Assembly (NCBI GenBank): GCA_964388665.1
Contig: CAYMBJ010000080.1
Coordinates: 1 to 17,034, forward strand
Direction: 5' to 3'
DNA from: CALCCV01 sp964388665
GTDB taxonomy: Bacteria > Bdellovibrionota > Bdellovibrionia > Bdellovibrionales > Bdellovibrionaceae
DNA: 17,034 nt
Under the pieces are notes generated by a model. The model worked only from the letters and a program-made list of their open reading frames with translations. It was not told the DNA's origin and ran no database searches. The position numbers and the translations under genes are program-made. This document shows positions 6,989-13,420 of the stretch, piece by piece. Position 1 is the stretch's first letter. The number at the start of each line of letters is the position of its first letter.

Positions 6989-7567
6989 ATGCAAGGAATA
7001 CATGTCATCATTTTTGCCACGGTGTCTGCTCTATTCACATTAATAACTGCGGTGCAGTCTTTTGCAATTACGACCGAAATCAGCCTGTCGTATTCAAGCA
7101 AGAAGACATCCTTTGATAAAGACAACTATGTCGCCTCGCAGTCCATCACAGGAAGTGTTTCCTTTTATATTTTTGAAAGAACTGCACTCGAGCTGAGTTA
7201 TACGGACGCGTTGGCGGTTCGCGAAGAAAAGATACTCAATAGCACGCAGACCGTGGTGCAGACCACTCAGGTCTATGGCGCTGACCTGATCTATGTTTTT
7301 GCCGACAAGACCTCCGTGATTCAGCCCTACATAAAAGGTGGCGTGGCCAATATTCGCCGCAGGCAGGAGTCTAAAAAGGACAACTTGGACATGGACCCCA
7401 TCAGCCCGGACCCGGCGACAGTGCCCTCCTATGGAGTCGGCCTGAAGCTTTTGATGACTCAAACCTTTAGCTTCAAAATTAGCTATGACGCCTGGAAAAC
7501 GCCGCTCGAGGAGGGGGCATATACTGACGATGCCGCGCTTCGTGCTGGAGTTTCGTTGGTGCTCTGA
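6989..7567 (+). CDS. Outer-membrane beta-barrel protein (small porin-like)
   Basis: The 192-residue protein begins with a signal peptide (MQGIHVIIFATVSALF and onward to AVQSFA). The mature part alternates hydrophobic and polar residues in strands typical of eight-stranded outer-membrane barrels, with Tyr/Phe girdles (SVSFYIFERTALELSY, QVYGADLIYVFA, IQPYIKGGVANI). It ends with a final strand, RAGVSLVL, whose hydrophobic C-terminal residue suits BAM recognition. Upstream in-frame starts (TTG 6965, ATG 6971) would only lengthen the n-region; ATG 6989 gives the best signal peptide, with a GGGG ten bases before it. It is the first gene of a three-gene cluster with a lipoprotein peptidase and an NFACT-like protein. 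The substrate or role of the barrel is unknown. Confidence 0.75.
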   Translation: MQGIHVIIFATVSALFTLITAVQSFAITTEISLSYSSKKTSFDKDNYVASQSITGSVSFYIFERTALELSYTDALAVREEKILNSTQTVVQTTQVYGADLIYVFADKTSVIQPYIKGGVANIRRRQESKKDNLDMDPISPDPATVPSYGVGLKLLMTQTFSFKISYDAWKTPLEEGAYTDDAALRAGVSLVL

Positions 7568-7580
7568 TATTATCAGAGCA
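7560..7580. promoter_or_regulatory. Perfect palindrome spanning a stop codon and the next gene's ribosome-binding region
   Basis: GCTCTGATA, one central T (7570) and TATCAGAGC form a perfect dyad, extended to 10 bp by T7560-A7580. In RNA this can fold as an eight-pair stem with a TATTA loop. It contains the TGA of the barrel gene (7565-7567) and ends three bases before the ATG of the peptidase gene, which lacks an open Shine-Dalgarno site. The layout suits translational coupling, or an operator at DNA level. Confidence 0.5.
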
Positions 7581-7583
7581 TAT

Positions 7584-8636
7584 ATGAAAAAGCTTTTTCT
7601 AATGACGGCTCTTTGGGGTGGCATTTGTGTCACCAATATTTCTTGCCAAGTTGGCTATTTGATCAATAGTGCCTATAACCAATTCGATTTGCTGACATCC
7701 GGAGAGTCGGTTGACAAGTTGCTAGAGAGTGGCGACCTGACTGACAATGAGCGCAAACAATTGGCGCTGGCGCAATCGGTGCGAAAATTTGCCAAGGAAG
7801 AGTTAAACCTAAATGTTGGCAACAACTATTCGGAGTACGTAAAACTCAATAGAGATTATGTGACCTATGTGGTGAACGCTTCAGAAAAATGGCGATTGCA
7901 GTCTTATGAGTGGTGGTTTCCTATCGTTGGTAGCGTCCCTTACAAGGGCTACTTCAATGAGGCAGATGCCAAAGCTGAGGAGCAGAGGCTCAAAGCAAAA
8001 GATCTAGATACGTATGTGAGGGGAGTATCGGCATTCAGCACTTTGGGTTGGTTCCGCGATCCGTTGCTCTCTTCAATGTTGCGATATGCACCCCATGAGT
8101 TGGTGAACACTTTGATTCATGAATCTACGCATGCGACTCTCTACATTAAAAGTTCAGCTGACTTCAATGAGCGAATGGCCACCTTTGTCGGCAACAAAGG
8201 CATGGAAATGTATTACTTAAAGATCGAGGGTCCAGACTCTCCTACGCTAAAGGCAGCCAGTAGCGAGGTGGAAGACGATAAGCTATTTTCGGTCTTCATC
8301 ACCGGCGAGGTGAAAAAGCTCGAGGAGTGGTACCAAACTTTGCCCGAGGAGAAACGCACCGATGCCGCGCGCGCCGAGCGACTGGCGCAGATTCAGGAGC
8401 GATTTCAGGTCGAGGTTCAGCCGCAGCTTAAAAGTAATTCTTACGAAAGATTTAGCAAGGCGTCCATTAACAATGCACGAATGGTGTTGTACAAAACCTA
8501 TTTGCAAAATCTCAGTGACTTCGAAAAGCTCTATGAAATGGTTGGCCGCGATATTCACAGGTTCATTGATGAATGCAAGAAGCTTGAGGATCATAAAGAT
8601 CCTGAGGTCGGCTTGAAAGAGTTGATTCGTCAATGA
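7584..8636 (+). CDS. Predicted lipoprotein zinc aminopeptidase (PF10023 / COG4324)
   Basis: The 350-residue protein matches the uncharacterised 'predicted aminopeptidase' family. MKKLFLMTALWGG starts a signal peptide leading to Cys21 (TNISC, a slightly irregular lipobox), followed by the family's tyrosine/glutamine-containing stretch (GYLINSAYNQ). Family blocks then appear in order: FAKEELNLNVGNNYSEY, WWFPIVGSVPYKGYF, FSTLGWFRDP and the metal site HESTH (His179-Glu180-His183), with FNERMATFV (Glu196) as the probable third-ligand helix. The last third is charged and helical. A proteolytic role at the inner face of the outer membrane or in the periplasm is inferred. The start is chosen for the lipoprotein signal; an upstream extension in the same frame lies inside the barrel gene. 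Its 3' end overlaps the next gene as ATGA, so the two are translationally coupled. Confidence 0.85.
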   Translation: MKKLFLMTALWGGICVTNISCQVGYLINSAYNQFDLLTSGESVDKLLESGDLTDNERKQLALAQSVRKFAKEELNLNVGNNYSEYVKLNRDYVTYVVNASEKWRLQSYEWWFPIVGSVPYKGYFNEADAKAEEQRLKAKDLDTYVRGVSAFSTLGWFRDPLLSSMLRYAPHELVNTLIHESTHATLYIKSSADFNERMATFVGNKGMEMYYLKIEGPDSPTLKAASSEVEDDKLFSVFITGEVKKLEEWYQTLPEEKRTDAARAERLAQIQERFQVEVQPQLKSNSYERFSKASINNARMVLYKTYLQNLSDFEKLYEMVGRDIHRFIDECKKLEDHKDPEVGLKELIRQ

Positions 8637-9916
8637 TGAAGCCCTTGAATCAACTCGAAGTGGAGCAGATTGCCGAAGTGGTCAACGATCAATTGCGTGA
8701 GTCCCCTCTGCAAGAGGTTTTGGTGACTGGCAGTTGGTTGCTATTGAAATTTTATCCGCGCAAGGATCATTGGGTGCTTTTGGATTTGGACAAGCAGGTG
8801 CCCATGGTTGTCAATCTTGGCGACAAAGTTCCGTTCGGCATTAAAAAAGAGAAAAAACCGACTCAGCTCTTTATTCATGCCCACCTTGTGGGGCAAAAGC
8901 TACTACATATTGAAGCCATTAAAGAACTTGGCCGTGTGTTGCGATTTCAATTCTCTCATGCAGAGATTGAGCTGCGTCTCATCCCGCGGCAAGTCAACCT
9001 GGTGGTGCGAGCTCGCGACCGCCAGGTCTCATGGGAAAAAACACAGCCGCTTGAGCCCAGTCATTATGTGCCCGATGCGGAGCTAGAAGTGCGCACTCTA
9101 GCCGGAGTTCATCAGGAATGGATGCGCCTTCGAAAAGGGCCTACCAAAGAACTGAAGGGGTCGGACCCGCAGCAGAGTTTTGAAGCCCGCAAGGCCAAAG
9201 ACATTGAAAAAAAGATGAAGGCCATTGGCAGCATTGAGGAGCTTTTAAAACAAAGAAAGTCATTAAAATTTCGCGCGCTGGGGGAGGCTATCAAAAGCAC
9301 TCAGTCGCTAGATGTGCCTGACGAGCTGGCGAAACTGGTTCAGCGCGAAAAGACCATGGCCGAAAATATGGAAATGGCCTTTCAAAAAGCTAAGTCCATT
9401 GATGAAAAGGAGCTTGGGACGATTGAGCGGCTGGCAATTTTACGTCGCGAAGTGACCGCATTGCAGGCGCAAACTTACCAACAGTTTTTGGAGTTATCCA
9501 AAGGCAAGGCGAAATCAGGAGGCCAAAAATTCAATGCCGAAAATCTGAAGGTTCGTAAGATGGAGTTAGGCGAAGGTCTAGTTGCCTACCTCGGCAAGTC
9601 CGCCAGTGACAATCTCAAGCTGTTGCGCAAAGCTCGCGCCTGGGATTTTTGGTTGCACTTAAAGGACTATCCAAGTGCCCATGCCATCTTGTTTCGCGAA
9701 AAAAATCAATATGTATCGCCGCAACAAATAGCGAGCGTCGGGCAATGGCTCGCGCAAGAGAGCTTAAGTGCAACGCAGTTGCTGGCAGATTTGGACATTC
9801 TTATTTGTGAAAGTCGTTTCGTGCGCCCGATAAAAGGAGACAAGGTGGGACGAGTGCATTTTTCAAATGAAAAAGTGCAGCGGATCTTTGCCGCCCCTCA
9901 TCGCCGCAAGTCGTAA
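8633..9916 (+). CDS. Compact NFACT / RqcH-like protein
   Basis: The 427-residue protein shows an NFACT layout. The N-terminal region (about 5-140) contains HAHLVGQKLLHIEAI, GRVLRFQF and LIPRQVNLVV, which correspond to the NFACT-N blocks. A charged helical middle (about 183-290) is probably the coiled coil, and an NFACT-R (DUF814) domain at about 308-415 has YLGKSASDN, WDFWLHLKDYPSAHAIL and PIKGDKVGRVHF. RqcH/Rqc2/NEMF proteins bind the 60S/50S subunit after ribosome splitting and add Ala or CAT tails. This protein is shorter than the ~570 residues of bacterial RqcH and has little room for the helix-hairpin-helix domain. Residues reported as essential in RqcH (an Asp-Arg pair and a Glu-Ile-Met motif) appear as Gly100-Arg101 and Arg-Leu-Ile (115-117). 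It starts in an ATGA overlap with the aminopeptidase gene. Function may be ribosome-associated but altered. Confidence 0.8.
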   Translation: MMKPLNQLEVEQIAEVVNDQLRESPLQEVLVTGSWLLLKFYPRKDHWVLLDLDKQVPMVVNLGDKVPFGIKKEKKPTQLFIHAHLVGQKLLHIEAIKELGRVLRFQFSHAEIELRLIPRQVNLVVRARDRQVSWEKTQPLEPSHYVPDAELEVRTLAGVHQEWMRLRKGPTKELKGSDPQQSFEARKAKDIEKKMKAIGSIEELLKQRKSLKFRALGEAIKSTQSLDVPDELAKLVQREKTMAENMEMAFQKAKSIDEKELGTIERLAILRREVTALQAQTYQQFLELSKGKAKSGGQKFNAENLKVRKMELGEGLVAYLGKSASDNLKLLRKARAWDFWLHLKDYPSAHAILFREKNQYVSPQQIASVGQWLAQESLSATQLLADLDILICESRFVRPIKGDKVGRVHFSNEKVQRIFAAPHRRKS

Positions 9917-9926
9917 TGAAGCAAAC

Positions 9927-9954
9927 TTGACTGCTTCCACCAACGGCTTATGAT
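9927..9954 (+). promoter_or_regulatory. Sigma70-like promoter for the Gld-type operon
   Basis: TTGACT (9927-9932, 5/6 match to the -35 consensus) and TATGAT (9949-9954, 5/6 match to the -10) are 16 bases apart. The predicted start would be near 9961, giving an mRNA leader under 20 bases with AAGGAG (9965-9970) eight bases before the ATG. A short dyad GAAGCA/TGCTTC (9918-9923/9932-9937) overlaps the -35, and the palindrome CCTTATAAGG (9959-9968) overlaps the ribosome site. Confidence 0.65.
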
Positions 9955-9978
9955 CATCCCTTATAAGGAGTCCCTAGG

Positions 9979-10971
9979 ATGATTGAAGTAAAGAATTTAT
10001 CAAAGAACTATGGCGCGCGTACCGCAATTGAAAATCTCACTTTTTCAGTGGCTAAGGGTGATGTGGTCGGATTTCTTGGGCCTAATGGCGCTGGCAAATC
10101 AACCACCATGAAAATTATCACGGGTTTCATGGCTCCCTCAAGTGGCGAAGCCCTCGTAGGTGGTATCGACGTCTTTGAAAATCCGATTGCGGTCAAAAAA
10201 AAGATCGGCTATCTGCCAGAAACTCCGCCTGTCTACAACGACATGCTGGTGAAAGATTATTTAAAATATGTAGCCAAATTAAAAGGGGTCGATAACTCCG
10301 ATTTAGATAAGCGAGTGCGCTACGCTCTTGATAAAACGAATTTATCAGAAACGGCAACGCGGCTCATCGGCAATCTTTCGAAAGGATTTAAGCAACGAGT
10401 CGGAATCGCACAGGCCATTGTGTCCGATCCGGAAGTTCTGATATTGGATGAGCCCACGGTGGGTTTGGATCCGGTGCAGGTGGCTGAGATTCGCGATCTG
10501 ATCAAAGAGCTTAGAGGCAAACACACCATCATCTTGTCCACACATATTTTGCCGGAGGTTCAAGCCACCTGCGATCGCGTAGTGATTATTAATCGCGGTA
10601 GAATCGTTGCTCAAGACACCATTGAGAATCTTTCTACATATGGTCAGGCTAAAGGCATGGTTAAACTTCGATTGCGTAAGGACAGTGCGGATCTTGGAAA
10701 TCTCCTCAAAGGTGTCACGGGGTTTCTATCTGCAGACAAATTGAGCTCATCGCGAGAGTGGCGAGTGGCTCTGGACGGCGGCGAGGAAACTTTAGAAAGA
10801 ATTGCCAAAAGGCTAGTGGAGGCTGATTTGGGTTTGTTGGAATTCACTCCGGCCAAGGTCAATCTTGAAGATGTGTTTTTGAAGCTCACTTATGGTGAGA
10901 GCTATGGACACGCGGGTACAAATAGCAAGACAGGCTCTCAAGGTGTTAAGCTGACGGATGCAAATCGATGA
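9979..10971 (+). CDS. gldA: ABC transporter ATPase, GldA-like
   Basis: The 330-residue ATPase carries Walker A GPNGAGKST (34-42), signature LSKGFKQR (133-140), Walker B VLILDEP (153-159, Glu158 catalytic) and the H-loop STHI (His189). At the Q-loop it has YLPETPP in place of a Gln motif, as is usual in the GldA/CcmA/NosF-type ATPases that drive ABC-2 exporters. About 110 residues follow the nucleotide-binding domain and probably form a regulatory tail. It is the first gene after a good promoter and is followed by the ABC-2 permease, a GldG-like protein and a DUF4340 protein, the set found as the gliding-motility exporter in Bacteroidetes and widely in other phyla with unknown cargo. The symbol marks the family; a motility role is not implied. 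Confidence 0.9.
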   Translation: MIEVKNLSKNYGARTAIENLTFSVAKGDVVGFLGPNGAGKSTTMKIITGFMAPSSGEALVGGIDVFENPIAVKKKIGYLPETPPVYNDMLVKDYLKYVAKLKGVDNSDLDKRVRYALDKTNLSETATRLIGNLSKGFKQRVGIAQAIVSDPEVLILDEPTVGLDPVQVAEIRDLIKELRGKHTIILSTHILPEVQATCDRVVIINRGRIVAQDTIENLSTYGQAKGMVKLRLRKDSADLGNLLKGVTGFLSADKLSSSREWRVALDGGEETLERIAKRLVEADLGLLEFTPAKVNLEDVFLKLTYGESYGHAGTNSKTGSQGVKLTDANR

Positions 10972-11022
10972 TCGTTTGGAGAAATTGCTTACAGGCAGAG
11001 TGATGATTCAGTCTTGGCTTTG

Positions 11023-11071
11023 AGTTTTAAGGTTCGAAAGAGAAAAGTTTGAAGATAAAAAGTTTTAAGGT
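11023..11071 (+). repeat. Direct repeats in the purine-rich leader before the permease
   Basis: AGTTTTAAGGT occurs at 11023-11033 and again at 11061-11071, each followed by a similar AAAGAGAA-type purine run; a degenerate copy (AGTTTGAAGAT) lies between them at 11046-11056. The second copy runs into the AAGGAG ribosome site of the permease. The 120-base gap is unusual in this otherwise tight operon and could host an RNA-binding or mRNA-processing site. No promoter is evident in it. Confidence 0.5.
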
Positions 11072-11091
11072 GTAAGAGAAGGAGTTCATTT

Positions 11092-11868
11092 ATGCGGGCG
11101 CTAACGATAGCGAACAAAGAGGTCAAGAGCTTTTTTAGCTCACCTGGATTTTATGTGATAGGTGGAATCAGCTGTGCGGTCTTTAGTTGGATGTACCCCA
11201 TACAGTTGGGGCGGTTTTACGAAGGGCTCAGTCAGGGCGTGGCTTCGCCGGGAATGCCAAAAGAAATGATGAACATTCACGCGACAGTATTTATGCAGCA
11301 TTTGGGGATTCTCAATTTGATGCTTTTGTTGATTGTTCCGGCCTTCACCATGCGACTTCTTTCTGAAGAAAAGAAGATCAGAACCTTCGACTTATTACTA
11401 ACGAGTCCCATTACTTCTATGGATATTGTACTGGGAAAATTCATTGCGACCTGCGCACTGTTGCTAGGATATATGCTACTTGCGCTTTCGTACCCTTTGA
11501 TCACCTCGACATTTGCGACGGTGCACTGGCCGACGCTGGCCACTTCATTCACGGCCATATTTATGCTGGGCTGTGTGTACGCAGCGATTGACCTTTTTTG
11601 TTCGAGCCTGACGGAGTCTGTATTTATCTCTTATGTGGTGTCTCTGATCGCCAATATTTTTATTTGGTTCATGGCCAGTGGCAGCCAAATCATGGATTCC
11701 AATATTTCAAGGCAAGTGTTTGAACACATTTCCCTGGGAAATCACCTCGGCGAGATGGTCAACGGAACCATTCGCACGAGCAGTTTGATTTATATTGTCA
11801 GTTTGGTGGTTCTTTTCGTATTTTTAGCCGAGAGGGTGGTTGAATCCTCTCGTTGGAGGAGTGCATGA
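11092..11868 (+). CDS. gldF: ABC-2 type permease, GldF-like
   Basis: The 258-residue integral membrane protein starts MRALTIANKEVKSFFSSPGFYVI, typical of ABC-2/GldF permeases (cytoplasmic amphipathic helix followed by the first membrane segment). About six transmembrane helices can be counted: roughly 20-36, 65-85, 118-140, 148-170, 180-200 and 228-248. The conserved coupling region LLSEEKKIRTFDLLLTSPITSMDIVLGKF follows the second helix and should contact the ATPase. AAGGAG lies upstream of the ATG. Its TGA overlaps the next gene's ATG. With the ATPase it should form a 2+2 exporter whose substrate is unknown. Confidence 0.88.
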   Translation: MRALTIANKEVKSFFSSPGFYVIGGISCAVFSWMYPIQLGRFYEGLSQGVASPGMPKEMMNIHATVFMQHLGILNLMLLLIVPAFTMRLLSEEKKIRTFDLLLTSPITSMDIVLGKFIATCALLLGYMLLALSYPLITSTFATVHWPTLATSFTAIFMLGCVYAAIDLFCSSLTESVFISYVVSLIANIFIWFMASGSQIMDSNISRQVFEHISLGNHLGEMVNGTIRTSSLIYIVSLVVLFVFLAERVVESSRWRSA

Positions 11869-13418
11869 CAAAGCTGGGCAAACTCTCATTTGGATTCGCT
11901 GCGCTTAGTTTAATTTGTTTTTTGGTAGTTCGGGTGATTTTGACTGGATGGATACCCTTTTTATGGGTGCTTCTGGGCATGGTTGGATTTTTTATCCTTT
12001 TGGGAATGTGGTTTGAGCGAGCGACGCTAGTTGATTTTTTTACCATGAAAACCACCAAAAGTGGCCTCAATATGGGCGCGATGATTGTTTTGGTCATTTC
12101 TGCACTTGTGCTCATCAATGTATTGGGAGTGCGAAACTACAAAACTTTTGATTTCACTCAAGCCAAACTCAATAGTCTTTCTGATCAATCGGCAAAGGTT
12201 GTTAAGGGCCTTGATGATGAGCTTAAAGTGAAGCTCTTTTACCAAAAGGGCACTCAAGGTATTGAGGAAGCCAAAGAAAGATTTCGCCGGACCATTCGCC
12301 TTTATCAAGATGCTAGCGACAAAGTCACTCTTGAGTTTGTTGATGTGGACGAAAAGCCAAAAACTGCCGAAGAGTACGGTGTCAATAAGGGTGCGGGTCT
12401 TGCCTTTGTGGAGTACAAAGGTCGCCGCAACCGTGTCGACAAGATTGATGATGAGCAGGAACTCACCAATGCCATTATCAAAACCACTCGTGAAAAAGAC
12501 AAAGTCGTATACTACGCGCAAGGGGCTGGAGAACTTAGTTTAGAAGATACGCAAAGTATAGAGGGCTCAGGAATCACGAAGTCTGCGCTTGAAGGCATTC
12601 GATTTGTTGTGAAGCCCATCAATCTAAACACGACTCCGGTGGTTCCGGCTGACGCCGAGATATTGGCGATCATCGGGCCAAAGCAGAAATATTTTCCCGC
12701 AGCGGTTGCTGGAATTGAAACCTTTTTGCAAAATGGCGGATCTCTTTTGCTTGCATTGGAGCCCAAGGCCACGGCAGGCTTAGAACCACTGCTGGCAAAA
12801 ATGGGCCTGTCGTTGAGCAATCGCTTTTCTGCGATGCTGCTAAAAACGGCTGGAGGCATTCAAATTGACCCGCGTTTTCCAGTGATCGGTTTACCAGCCA
12901 ATAAGACGCATCCTTTGGTAAAAGATTTGCCGCCCAATAGCTATTTGGAAATGAAATCGCCACAAGCGGTGACAACGCTCCCAGATAAGGACCAAAAGCT
13001 CACTCACGAAAATGTGATAAAAACATATCCAGAAACCGTTGAGGTCGACAGTCTTGCGGATTTAGAAAATCCAAGCAAGCTGGGTCAACCCCAAGAATTC
13101 CCAGTCCTTGTATCAGTCAAGGGCACGCTTCCAGGGGCAACGGACGCAAAAGAGTTCATGGCCCTGGTCTCTGGTGACGCCGATATTTTTAACAATCAGG
13201 CGCTATCAAAACCTCTCCTGAGGGATGTGGCGATGAGTTCATTTGCTTATCTTGGCAAAGACACGGATTTGATTAGCATTGCTCCTAAGGATCCCGCAGT
13301 GACCAAGATGGAGTTCACTCCTAAGATCAAGTGGGCGTTTATTGCCTTTGTCTTTCTGTTGCCGATTTTTCTTTTGGGTTCTGGTGTTTTTGTCTTTATT
13401 CGAAGGAGAAGTGCCTAG
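11865..13418 (+). CDS. gldG: GldG-like ABC transporter auxiliary membrane protein
   Basis: The 517-residue protein belongs to the GldG/ABC_transp_aux (PF09822) group. Two or three N-terminal membrane helices (about 8-50 and 67-88) precede the conserved block YKTFDFTQAKLNSLSDQSAKV, then a large extracytoplasmic domain with RRTIRLYQDASDKVTLEFVD and VYYAQGAGE, and a C-terminal anchor helix (about 488-510) ending FIRRRSA. This domain is thought to lie in the periplasm and work with the exporter. The ATG is the second candidate in frame and overlaps the permease stop as ATGA, with GGAGGAG just ahead; a TTG four codons earlier would start inside that ribosome site. It is followed by the DUF4340 gene after two bases. 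Confidence 0.88.
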   Translation: MTKLGKLSFGFAALSLICFLVVRVILTGWIPFLWVLLGMVGFFILLGMWFERATLVDFFTMKTTKSGLNMGAMIVLVISALVLINVLGVRNYKTFDFTQAKLNSLSDQSAKVVKGLDDELKVKLFYQKGTQGIEEAKERFRRTIRLYQDASDKVTLEFVDVDEKPKTAEEYGVNKGAGLAFVEYKGRRNRVDKIDDEQELTNAIIKTTREKDKVVYYAQGAGELSLEDTQSIEGSGITKSALEGIRFVVKPINLNTTPVVPADAEILAIIGPKQKYFPAAVAGIETFLQNGGSLLLALEPKATAGLEPLLAKMGLSLSNRFSAMLLKTAGGIQIDPRFPVIGLPANKTHPLVKDLPPNSYLEMKSPQAVTTLPDKDQKLTHENVIKTYPETVEVDSLADLENPSKLGQPQEFPVLVSVKGTLPGATDAKEFMALVSGDADIFNNQALSKPLLRDVAMSSFAYLGKDTDLISIAPKDPAVTKMEFTPKIKWAFIAFVFLLPIFLLGSGVFVFIRRRSA

Positions 13419-13420
13419 TT

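Noticed and set aside
6742..7125. 127-codon minus-strand frame covering the strong hairpin and the start of the barrel gene
   Set aside because: It reads through a 19-bp hairpin and antisense to a clear signal peptide; its composition is unlike a real protein.
7485..7583. Upstream extension of the aminopeptidase start
   Set aside because: It lies within the barrel gene, is rich in Arg, and would bury the lipoprotein signal that begins at 7584.
13331..13420. Upstream extension of the DUF4340 protein into the GldG-like gene
   Set aside because: The extension is out of frame with GldG and Cys/Phe-rich, an off-frame reading of the GldG C-terminal membrane helix; the ATG at 13421 has an AAGGAG site.
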